From assembly GCA_017522515.1 (NCBI GenBank), contig JAFWZH010000128.1:1-14074 (forward strand): a stretch of DNA of 14,074 nt. The letters are read 5' to 3'. The stretch comes from Clostridia bacterium (GTDB taxonomy: Bacteria > Bacillota_A > Clostridia > UBA1212 > UBA1255). How positions within the stretch are numbered: the stretch's first letter is position 1; each line of letters starts with the position of its first letter. The notes under the pieces are model-generated. The model was not told the DNA's origin and did no database searches. It saw only the letters and a list, made by a program, of their open reading frames with translations. The position numbers were made by a program, and so were the translations under genes. Of the stretch, positions 1 to 5,983 are shown piece by piece.

Positions 1-2
1 CC

Positions 3-2333
3 ACCACAACAACAACTACCACCACAACTACTACAACCACAACTACTACAACAACCACTACAACAAAGCCCACAACTACAACAACAACTACAACAACAAA
101 GCCCACAACTACAACAACAACTACAACAACAAAGCCCACAACTACAACAACTACTACAACAACAAAGCCCACAACTACAACAACAACTACTACAACAACA
201 AAGCCCACAACAACTACAACTACAACTACAGAGCCAACAACTACTACAACTACTACAACAGCACCAAAGGGAAGCATTTATATCAACATCGTTGATACAA
301 ACGGCACTCAGATTAATGACGCAGTTCTCGTACTTAACGGTACAGATACAAACGGTAACCAGATTCAGTTCAACAAGGTTGACGTAGTATTCGGTGACAA
401 TGTTGAATTTATCGACGACGGTAATCAGCTGAAGATTAGCTCAGGTGACGGTCCTACATTTGTTAAAAACCTCCCTGACGGAGATTATGTACTCCAGCAG
501 GTAGTAGTTCCTGAAGGATACAAGCCTGCAAGCGATATCAGATTCACAATTTCAGACGGTAAGGTTGTAGGTAATATCGGTGATATGGCTACACTTGTTG
601 CCGGATTACTTGGTGAAGTTGAAATCAGCAAGCAGAACGTATACGGCGAAGAAATCGTTGGTGCAACACTTACTCTCACAGGTAAGGACGCTGACGGAAA
701 TGACATCGTATTCGCACTTAAAAACGTAGTTGCAGGAAATAATGCACAGCTTATCACATCAGACAACAGCACAGAACTTACTTGGATAAGCGGTTCAACT
801 CCTACATTTATTAAGAATCTCATTAACGGTACATACGTACTCCACGAAACAGCTGCTCCAAGCGGCTATGAGGTTACAACTGATATTATATTTACTGTAG
901 ATAATGGTGTAATCGGCGGTGAAGTCGGCGTTGACAGCGATTCTGTTACAATGGTAGATGATATGATTAAGACTGATGTAACAATCAGCAAGCAGAATGT
1001 TTACAGCCAGGAAATCCCGGGTGCTAAGCTGACACTTACAGGTGTTGACTTCACAGGAAGAAAGGTTGAATTCAATGGCAGAGATGTTACATTCGGTACA
1101 GGTGCAGAGCTTGTATCCGACGGCACAGCGCTTGTTTGGATTTCAGGTACATCAGGCACTATGATTAATAATCTCCCAGACGGTACTTATGTACTTCACG
1201 AGGACGCTGCTCCAAGCGGTTATCTCACAACAACAGACATCACATTCGTAATTGAAAATGGTGTTGTAAGCGGTGAGGTAGGCGTTCACAGCAACTCTGT
1301 AACAATGGTTGACGATATGGTTCTCACAGATGTGGAAATCAGCAAGCAGAATCTCTATGGCAAGGAAATTGCAGGCGCAACTCTTACTCTTACAGGTACA
1401 GATTTAGCAGGCAATGCGGTTAAATTCTCCGAGTCAGCTATGGTTCTCGGAAATGGTGCGGAATTCGTATCTGACGGAAATACTCTTACATGGGTATCAG
1501 GAACAACAGCTTCTGTAGTGAAGTCACTTCCTGACGGTACATATGTACTCCACGAAGTTGCAGCTCCCGACGGTTACGAGGTAGCAACAGACATCACATT
1601 CACAATCAAGGACGGCAAACTCAGCGGCGGCGTTGGAGTTGACAGCGATTCTGTTACAATGATGGATAATATGGCTGCAACTGATGTTTACATCAGCAAG
1701 CAGAATGTATTCAGCGAGGAAATTGCAGGTGCAACTCTTACACTTACAGGCGTTGACTTCACAGGTGAAAAGGTACAGTTCACAAAGAATAGCGTAGAAT
1801 TCGGCGATGAGGCGAAGTTCGTATCTGACGGCGAATCTCTCACATTCATTTCAGGAACAACACCTACACTTGTAAAGAATCTCCCTGATGGTACATATGT
1901 ACTCCACGAGGTTGCAGCTCCTAACGGCTATGAAGTAGCAACAGATATCACATTCACAATCGAAAACAGCAAGCTTGTTGGTGACGTTAATGTTACAAGC
2001 AACTCTGTTGTTATGATTGATGATATGATTACAACAACTACTACAACAGCTACAACTGACGATAATGCTACAACTACAACAACAACAGCGACAGTTGACG
2101 GCGGTGTTACAACAACAGATACAACTGATTCAGATACAACAACTTCTACTACAACTACAACAACTACAACCACCACAACAACAAGAACAACAACTACTAC
2201 AAAGAAACCAACATCAAATAGCAATAGTTCACCTAAGACAGGCGATGTTGGAGCAGCAGTTCCCGCATTCGTTCTGGCTATGGCAGCAGCAGGTGCATTC
2301 GCTCTCAGAAGAAAGAGAGAGGATGAGGAATAA
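3..2333 (+). CDS. Sortase-anchored surface protein with CnaB-like isopeptide domains and Thr-rich linkers (5'-partial)
   Basis: The frame is open from the window edge, so the start and any signal peptide lie upstream; 776 residues are visible. In order: a Thr linker broken by KPT units (about 1-87), five CnaB/SpaA-like domains (about 90-205, 207-325, 327-443, 445-561, 563-678), a second Thr-rich linker (about 678-738), and a sorting signal: SPKTGD at 743-748, a hydrophobic segment and a final RRKRE cluster. Domains 2-5 share ISKQN in the first strand, LPDGTYVLHE..AP.GY in the middle and a V.M.D strand at the end, matching the Lys, Glu and Asp of CnaB2-type isopeptide domains. Domain 1 lacks all three. 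The protein is probably a stiff stalk covalently attached to the wall by a sortase recognising an LPxTG variant. Its adhesive part, if any, is outside the window. A terminator follows the stop. Confidence 0.9.
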   Translation, partial: TTTTTTTTTTTTTTTTTTTTTKPTTTTTTTTTKPTTTTTTTTTKPTTTTTTTTTKPTTTTTTTTTTKPTTTTTTTTEPTTTTTTTTAPKGSIYINIVDTNGTQINDAVLVLNGTDTNGNQIQFNKVDVVFGDNVEFIDDGNQLKISSGDGPTFVKNLPDGDYVLQQVVVPEGYKPASDIRFTISDGKVVGNIGDMATLVAGLLGEVEISKQNVYGEEIVGATLTLTGKDADGNDIVFALKNVVAGNNAQLITSDNSTELTWISGSTPTFIKNLINGTYVLHETAAPSGYEVTTDIIFTVDNGVIGGEVGVDSDSVTMVDDMIKTDVTISKQNVYSQEIPGAKLTLTGVDFTGRKVEFNGRDVTFGTGAELVSDGTALVWISGTSGTMINNLPDGTYVLHEDAAPSGYLTTTDITFVIENGVVSGEVGVHSNSVTMVDDMVLTDVEISKQNLYGKEIAGATLTLTGTDLAGNAVKFSESAMVLGNGAEFVSDGNTLTWVSGTTASVVKSLPDGTYVLHEVAAPDGYEVATDITFTIKDGKLSGGVGVDSDSVTMMDNMAATDVYISKQNVFSEEIAGATLTLTGVDFTGEKVQFTKNSVEFGDEAKFVSDGESLTFISGTTPTLVKNLPDGTYVLHEVAAPNGYEVATDITFTIENSKLVGDVNVTSNSVVMIDDMITTTTTTATTDDNATTTTTTATVDGGVTTTDTTDSDTTTSTTTTTTTTTTTTRTTTTTKKPTSNSNSSPKTGDVGAAVPAFVLAMAAAGAFALRRKREDEE
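66..236 (+). repeat. Thr/Lys-Pro minisatellite (about 33-bp units)
   Basis: The codons AAG CCC (Lys-Pro) start at 66, 99, 132, 165 and 201, and a variant GAG CCA starts at 231, with only ACA/ACT/ACC Thr codons between them. Spacing is 33, 33, 33, 36 and 30 bp, so every unit is a multiple of three and length change keeps the frame. It encodes an extended, probably glycosylated linker. A second, less regular Thr tract lies at 2031-2216 of the same gene. Confidence 0.9.
618..2030 (+). repeat. Four tandem CnaB-like domain repeats (354-360 bp)
   Basis: The codon for the conserved strand-1 Lys (in ISKQN) occurs at 630, 990, 1344 and 1698, giving units of 360, 354 and 354 bp. Units are diverged but share long stretches, e.g. 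GGTACATATGTACTCCACGA in units 4 and 5. The candidate isopeptide triads, numbered in the visible protein, are K210/E282/D319, K330/E400/D437, K448/E518/D555 and K566/E636/D673. Recombination between units could change stalk length. Confidence 0.85.
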
Positions 2334-2361
2334 TTCCTTAATCATCTGACTGAAAAGCAAT

Positions 2362-2395
2362 AAAATTTCCCCCTTCTTCGGAAGGGGGATTTTTT
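2362..2395 (+). terminator. Rho-independent terminator after the surface protein gene
   Basis: A stem TCCCCCTTC / GAAGGGGGA (2368-2376 with 2381-2389) closed by a TTCG tetraloop is followed by TTTTTT and lies 28 bases after the stop. Preceding A residues make it potentially active on the other strand too. Confidence 0.9.
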
Positions 2396-2415
2396 GTAAA
2401 TTTTTTATGAACATC

Positions 2416-2444
2416 TTTACATTTCAGGAAAAATGTTGTATAAT
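2416..2444 (+). promoter_or_regulatory. Sigma-A-type promoter of the AIM24-family gene
   Basis: TTTACA at 2416-2421 and TATAAT at 2439-2444 are separated by exactly 17 bases. They lie between the upstream terminator and the AIM24-family start at 2494, so this gene is probably expressed on its own. The likely transcript start is near 2451, leaving a leader of about 43 bases that includes an AGGGAG ribosome binding site. Confidence 0.85.
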
Positions 2445-2493
2445 ATTGGTGTCGGCATTTTGTCGGCAAATATGTAATATAGGGAGAAAAATT

Positions 2494-3252
2494 ATGTACA
2501 CAATCAAAAATTTCACAGACAATGATGATGTAAATATCATCGCACAGCAAGGACCTTTCACGGTTATCGAGTATAAGCGTGACCTCAGCGTAACACCTGC
2601 AACAGCGTCAACAGCTTTTTTCAGCGCACATATGAACGTGCGTAAGCGTCAGGTAATCTGCGACCTCAAAAAAGCAAATATTACAACACAGGCGGGTGCT
2701 ATGCAGTGGATGCTTGGCGATGTTAATGCAACTACAGGCGTTAAGGGTGTAGGCGATTTATTCGGCAAGGCTTTGCGTGGCAAGGTTACGGGAGAATCCG
2801 CAATTAAGCCTGAATACACAGGAAACGGCGTGCTTGTTTTAGAGCCTACTTATAAATATCCTATTCTTCTCAATACAGCAGATTGGAACGGCTCAGTTGT
2901 ACTTGATGACGGACTTTTCCTTGCCTGCGATTCCGCATTGAGTCAGAAAGCTGTTATGAGAACAAATCTTTCTTCTGCTGTAGCAGGCGGAGAGGGACTT
3001 TTCAACCTCAGCCTCAATGGTTCGGGATTTTTCTGCATTGAATCCGCTTGTCCAAGAGAGGAACTTATTGAAATCACTCTGGAAAATGATGTTCTCAAGG
3101 TTGACGGAAATTTTGTTATTGCATGGAGCAATACTCTGAATTTCACCGTTGAGCGTTCTGGAAAGAGCCTTATCGGTTCAGCTGCATCGGGCGAGGGACT
3201 TGTAAACGTATATCGTGGCACAGGTAAAGTGCTTATGATGCCTGTTAAATAA
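2494..3252 (+). CDS. AIM24 family protein
   Basis: This 252-residue protein resembles the AIM24/TIGR00266 family: a beta-rich soluble protein with many Gly turns, an internal GEGLFNLSLNGSG segment and a C-terminal GEGLVNVYRGTGKVLMMP motif typical of the family. AIM24 in yeast mitochondria is linked to inner-membrane organisation; the bacterial role is not known, and I assign none. An in-frame ATG exists at 2407, but it lies upstream of the promoter -10 box. The ATG at 2494 is preceded by AGGGAG at a good distance, so I chose it. There is no signal peptide or membrane segment. The gene appears monocistronic, bounded by terminators on both sides and facing a minus-strand regulator gene. Confidence 0.85.
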   Translation: MYTIKNFTDNDDVNIIAQQGPFTVIEYKRDLSVTPATASTAFFSAHMNVRKRQVICDLKKANITTQAGAMQWMLGDVNATTGVKGVGDLFGKALRGKVTGESAIKPEYTGNGVLVLEPTYKYPILLNTADWNGSVVLDDGLFLACDSALSQKAVMRTNLSSAVAGGEGLFNLSLNGSGFFCIESACPREELIEITLENDVLKVDGNFVIAWSNTLNFTVERSGKSLIGSAASGEGLVNVYRGTGKVLMMPVK

Positions 3253-3272
3253 AAAATTTACAATAAATATGA

Positions 3273-3301
3273 ATCCCCCACAAATCGTGGGGGATAATTT
3301 T
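3273..3301 (+). terminator. Terminator hairpin between converging genes
   Basis: A perfect 9-bp stem ATCCCCCAC / GTGGGGGAT (3273-3281 with 3287-3295) with a 5-base loop is followed by AATTTT. It is 20 bases after the AIM24-family stop. The minus-strand regulator gene runs toward it from the other side and meets A/T-rich sequence, so it may serve both genes. Confidence 0.75.
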
Positions 3302-3310
3302 ATGCTGTTA

Positions 3311-3343
3311 GATTTATCTGCTGTTATTTCGGGGATTGGTATA
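3311..3343 (+). repeat. Solitary arm related to the palindromic repeat at 5652-5814
   Basis: The stretch ending GGGGATTGGTATA resembles both arms of the 5652-5814 palindrome, which end AGGGATTGGTATA or AGGGATTGGTATT when read in the same direction; roughly four in five bases match. It lies just past the 3' end of the minus-strand regulator gene. No opposing arm of comparable length is visible, only a short local hairpin (TTCGGGGAT / ATCCCGAA, one base bulged). It could be a decayed or half copy. Confidence 0.6.
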
Positions 3344-3379
3344 AAATCCCGAAAATCGAGCTTAATTTGCGAATCAATA

Positions 3380-4144
3380 TTATCTTTTCTTGTACAATAC
3401 AAGTTCAGGATTTTTGCCGTTTTCTTCATAGGTGCATATAAGAATAAAATCCATATTTGCAGCAATTCCAAAACATCTGTCACCGCCGAATATACATTCA
3501 AGCTGATTGCCGAGATATGTAGCGTTGTCGTCCAGATATTTCACCATTTTTCCATTGGGGAGTCTGTATTCAAGGTTGATATAGCTTCCCACAAGTGCAT
3601 TAAGCTTTTCAAGTTTGGGCATACCCTCAATGTTCAGAGCGTTGATTTCATCAATAAGAGTTTTTTTGAACTGCTCAAAGGCTTCGTTGCCGCCCAGTTC
3701 TTTATATCGGCTCCAGTAATCCAGTTTCGGCAAAGTCGCTTTCAGATAGGAACGAACTTCTGTTTCGGAGTGTTCCTCGCTGACCATATTTTTCACGCAT
3801 ACATCAATCAAATCATCCATATTGCTGTACATATATTCGCCGTCAGCATAGCACCATTTGCAGTAATCCTCATTGAAATCGCCGTCTTTTTCCTTACTGA
3901 TAACAGAATCTTCAAGGGGCATTCCGCAGCATTGGCAGATAAGCTCTCTCGGAGAGCCAAGAAGGGTATTGATTGAAACGTCAAACAGCTTTGAGAGAAG
4001 TTTCAGCGTTTCTGTATTGGGAGTAGTTTCGCCGTTTTCCCAACGTGAAACCGCCTGACGGGTTACATATATCTTCTCTGCAAGTTCGTCCTGTGACAGT
4101 CCCTTTTTTGTGCGAAGTTTTAATAAAATTTCTTTCGTTTCCAT
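3380..4144 (-). CDS. XRE-family transcriptional regulator with zinc ribbon
   Basis: This is a 254-residue protein. Residues 1-62 form a Cro/C1-type helix-turn-helix: LRTKKGLSQDELAEKI, then VTRQAVSRWENGET as the recognition region, then LSKLFDVSINTLLG. Residues 70-98 carry Cys at 70, 72, 73, 95 and 98 in the pattern CxCCGMPL...YCKWC, which I recognise as the putative zinc-ribbon domain common in Clostridia. The rest (about 150-254) is an alpha/beta region I cannot name. The most likely role is a DNA-binding regulator that senses metal, redox state or a ligand through its C-terminal part. The start follows a GAGGTG ribosome binding site and a good promoter. A palindrome overlapping that promoter suggests autoregulation. 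Confidence 0.88.
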   Translation of the reverse strand: METKEILLKLRTKKGLSQDELAEKIYVTRQAVSRWENGETTPNTETLKLLSKLFDVSINTLLGSPRELICQCCGMPLEDSVISKEKDGDFNEDYCKWCYADGEYMYSNMDDLIDVCVKNMVSEEHSETEVRSYLKATLPKLDYWSRYKELGGNEAFEQFKKTLIDEINALNIEGMPKLEKLNALVGSYINLEYRLPNGKMVKYLDDNATYLGNQLECIFGGDRCFGIAANMDFILICTYEENGKNPELVLYKKR

Positions 4145-4163
4145 TGTTTATCACCTCAATAAG

Positions 4164-4192
4164 ATTATATCACATATCCGAAATACAATCAA
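4164..4192 (-). promoter_or_regulatory. Promoter of the XRE/zinc-ribbon regulator
   Basis: On the minus strand, TTGATT (4192-4187) and TATAAT (4169-4164) are spaced by 17 bases. The -10 box ends 19 bases before the ATG, so the leader is very short and carries only the GAGGTG ribosome binding site. Confidence 0.8.
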
Positions 4193-4210
4193 GCAACTTG
4201 CTGTTGCTTG
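4190..4210. promoter_or_regulatory. Candidate operator palindrome at the regulator's own promoter
   Basis: CAAGCAAC-N5-GTTGCTTG is a perfect 8-bp inverted repeat centred at 4200. Its left end shares three bases with the -35 box of the minus-strand promoter. Dimeric XRE regulators commonly bind such sites next to their own promoters, so autorepression or activation is plausible. There is no T-tract, so it is unlikely to be a terminator. Confidence 0.55.
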
Positions 4211-4247
4211 AGATCGTCAAGAAACGAAAATTCTGTATAAAAATTGC

Positions 4248-4266
4248 GGGCGGATAATATCCGCCC
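4248..4266. repeat. REP-like GGGCGGAT/ATCCGCCC hairpin
   Basis: A perfect 8-bp GC-rich stem (4248-4255 with 4259-4266) with a 3-base loop sits in otherwise A/T-rich intergenic DNA and is followed by CTACA. From memory, short GTAGGGGCGGAT-type palindromes are scattered widely in Clostridia genomes, but I see only one copy here. It has no T-run in either direction. Confidence 0.55.
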
Positions 4267-4344
4267 CTACACAAAATTACGATATATAGCTGATTTATAG
4301 TGACAGGTTGAGCCGTGTCCGTTATATAAAATACAATGATTTTA

Positions 4345-4508
4345 GGGAACCTCTAAAAACCTCCCTCACGGCAGACTTCCTATGACAAACATCATTTACT
4401 GCGTTGCCAAACCTTGCAATACATCAAGTATTACTGCGGTTCGTCGCCTTGTAACTGATATTTGTCATATACGGAATTCTGCTCGTGTTCCGGTTTTTAG
4501 AGAACCCC
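4345..4508. mobile_element. MITE-like palindromic element A
   Basis: This 164-bp element has inverted ends: GGGAACCTCTAAAAACC on the left, and GGGGTTCTCTAAAAACC when the right end is read from outside. It is flanked by the direct repeat TTTA at 4341-4344 and 4509-4512. The interior is itself partly palindromic (CTATGACAAACATCA against GATATTTGTCATA), and no protein is encoded. The right-hand duplication contains the TAA stop of the amidase gene. Its interior differs from elements B and C, so it is a separate subfamily sharing the same kind of ends. Confidence 0.75.
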
Positions 4509-4509
4509 T

Positions 4510-5232
4510 TTATTCATTGAGATAATCGGTAATGCCCTTGAAAATAGTCATAGCCACTTTTTGCTGATATTCCTCGGTGCTGAGCAGGGCGGCTTCATCG
4601 GGATTTGAAAGAAATCCACATTCAACCATAACCGTGGGATTATTGCTGAAATAGCACAGAAACAGCTCCTTTCCGCACAGCTTTATTTCACGCTCATTGT
4701 CTGGCTGAATAAGCTCACGGAAACTATCCTGCAAATTTTTGGCAAGTTTTTCGCTTCGGCTGTCTGTGGCGGAATAGAACATCTGTGCACCGCTGTAAAT
4801 TGGGTCTGTGAACTGATTCTGATGAATTGAAATGCAAATGGCATTTTTGTTTTTGTTGAAAATTTCAAGGCGATTATCCATGTCGGAGCTTTTTTGATTG
4901 GCAATGCCCTCAATGCCCTTATCGTGAATTGATGTGTCGCTGTCACGGGTGACTTCCACCTTGTAGCCGTTCACCTCAAGCAAATCACGGAGGCGGAGGA
5001 GGATATTCAGATTTATTCCCTTTTCGGGAATACCTGCGGCTGAAACGCATCCGCCGTCTATGCCGCCATGCCCTGCGTCAAGGACAATTACTGGAGTTTC
5101 ATCGGTAAGCCCTATAGCGGAAACGGGAACGGAATCGGCTTTTTTTGCGATTGCGTTACCTCCTGCAATAGCGATAACTCCGCAGGTGAAAAAGACTGCA
5201 CCTGCAATAATTTTTCTTTTTGGATTTCTCAT
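4510..5232 (-). CDS. cwlD: N-acetylmuramoyl-L-alanine amidase, CwlD-like
   Basis: This zinc-dependent peptidoglycan amidase (Amidase_3 fold) cuts the bond between N-acetylmuramic acid and L-alanine of the peptide stem. It has 240 residues, close to the length of Bacillus CwlD. Residues about 8-28 form an N-terminal membrane anchor or signal. The expected zinc ligands and catalytic Glu are present: H55 in LDAGHGG, E70 in GIPEKG, H137 in ISIHQN, and E204 in VMVECGFLSNPDEA. The stretch TRDSDTSIHDKGIEG and the spacing also follow CwlD, which prepares spore-cortex muramic lactam. Without other sporulation genes in view the spore role is inferred. The ATG is preceded by AAGGAG at 7 bases; only a weak promoter-like sequence is visible upstream. 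Its stop codon lies inside the target duplication of element A. Confidence 0.87.
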   Translation of the reverse strand: MRNPKRKIIAGAVFFTCGVIAIAGGNAIAKKADSVPVSAIGLTDETPVIVLDAGHGGIDGGCVSAAGIPEKGINLNILLRLRDLLEVNGYKVEVTRDSDTSIHDKGIEGIANQKSSDMDNRLEIFNKNKNAICISIHQNQFTDPIYSGAQMFYSATDSRSEKLAKNLQDSFRELIQPDNEREIKLCGKELFLCYFSNNPTVMVECGFLSNPDEAALLSTEEYQQKVAMTIFKGITDYLNE

Positions 5233-5388
5233 AGTTATACTCCTTAAAATTATTTTTAATAAAAAATATGCTTGTAATGGTGCGGATATGCGAGGAGGTA
5301 ATAATAAAATCTACGTTGTTTTTGCCGATAAGAGCAAGGTGATTGGTGTGCAGCGTAGTTTGGTGCGGACGATTTTCTTTTGTTCTAC

Positions 5389-5417
5389 TTGTCAAAACGT
5401 ATAATTTATGATATAAT
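5389..5417 (+). promoter_or_regulatory. Plus-strand promoter, probably for the kinase-to-nucleotidyltransferase operon
   Basis: TTGTCA (5389-5394) and TATAAT (5412-5417) are spaced by 17 bases. The predicted start falls at about 5424, one base before element B. No other plausible promoter precedes the operon start at 5984, so transcripts would carry a 560-base leader made mostly of two palindromic repeats. That the operon is its target is inference. Confidence 0.65.
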
Positions 5418-5424
5418 AACTAAA

Positions 5425-5582
5425 GGGCATCTCTAAAAACCCCTTTTGAGAAAAAACAGCTATGCATGTCATCTGCTTCGTCAACCTCCCTTGGAGTGCG
5501 ACAGTACGCCTTCGGTAGGTTTTCTTGCAGCTGTCATACCTATCTGTTTTTTCTTTAATCAAAAGAGTTTTTAGAGATGCCC
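5425..5582. mobile_element. MITE-like palindromic element B
   Basis: This 158-bp non-coding element has perfect 16-bp inverted ends (GGGCATCTCTAAAAAC) and is flanked by the direct repeat TAAA (5421-5424 and 5583-5586). The arms stay complementary well beyond the ends (GAAAAAACAG against CTGTTTTTTC), so most of it could fold into one long hairpin. About nine in ten bases match element C at 10216-10374. It encodes no transposase, so it must have been moved by an enzyme encoded elsewhere. Confidence 0.85.
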
Positions 5583-5651
5583 TAAAAACGACTGTGTCAT
5601 TACGGTCAAAATAAGTTCAAGAGTGTATATATTGCTCCCCCAACTAAACCT

Positions 5652-5814
5652 TATACCAATCCCTAAAACAACAGTAGACAAATCTAATGGCATAAATACT
5701 GCCTGTCGTCGTTGGACTTCCTCACCATACAGACAGTATGCTTTCGTCGTCCGCCTTGACATACAGCATTTTTGCTCATCATCTTTGTCTACTAACATTT
5801 TAGGGATTGGTATT
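5652..5814. repeat. Second palindromic repeat family (element D)
   Basis: The left arm 5652-5682 and right arm 5784-5814 are inverted repeats matching at about 26 of 31 positions; the outermost AGGGATTGGTAT is identical in both. The inner part can also pair imperfectly. A related single arm lies at 3311-3343. Its ends differ from those of elements A-C, and I cannot identify target duplications, so it may be a REP- or MITE-type repeat of separate origin. Confidence 0.7.
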
Positions 5815-5983
5815 ACCGGCAAATACTCGACATAAAGAAAATTTCTCTGCGTCAAAAAAGCTTGAAATGCGGCAGTATTCCTGCGTTTTTCTTCCTTGAT
5901 AAATTTCCTTTCTGCCTTCGCCTTTTGGGCAAGGTTTAATTGGTGGAGCAATAGATTTCAATAAAATAAAGGGAAAATAGTTT

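Larger units (their letters stand above)
5233..5983. other. Gene-free intergenic stretch of 751 bases
   Basis: No coding sequence here combines a ribosome binding site, sensible composition and a recognisable product. The stretch holds the upstream region of the amidase (5233-5388), a plus-strand promoter (5389-5417), MITE-like element B (5425-5582), a second palindromic repeat (5652-5814) and about 170 bases before the kinase start in which I see only an AAAGGG ribosome binding site near 5968. I cannot find a convincing promoter in the last part. Confidence 0.7.

Noticed and set aside
66..236. A CRISPR-like regular repeat
   Set aside because: The units are in-frame Thr/Lys-Pro codons inside a continuous coding sequence, with no unique spacers.
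1928..2224. A minus-strand reading frame rich in Val opposite the Thr linker
   Set aside because: It is the complement of ACA/ACT repeats. It has no ribosome binding site and exists only because the repeat leaves other frames open.
3269..3976. A 235-codon plus-strand frame
   Set aside because: It overlaps the XRE/zinc-ribbon gene on the opposite strand, which has clear domains, a promoter and a ribosome binding site. This frame shows none of these and begins inside a terminator hairpin.
5060..5404. A plus-strand frame whose last part (from 5289) looks like a short peptide
   Set aside because: The first half is antisense to the amidase gene. The tail has no recognisable product and ends inside a promoter region.
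5571..5951. A 126-codon minus-strand frame across the palindromic repeat
   Set aside because: Its translation is largely both arms of repeat D and the end of element B, with no recognisable fold or ribosome binding site.
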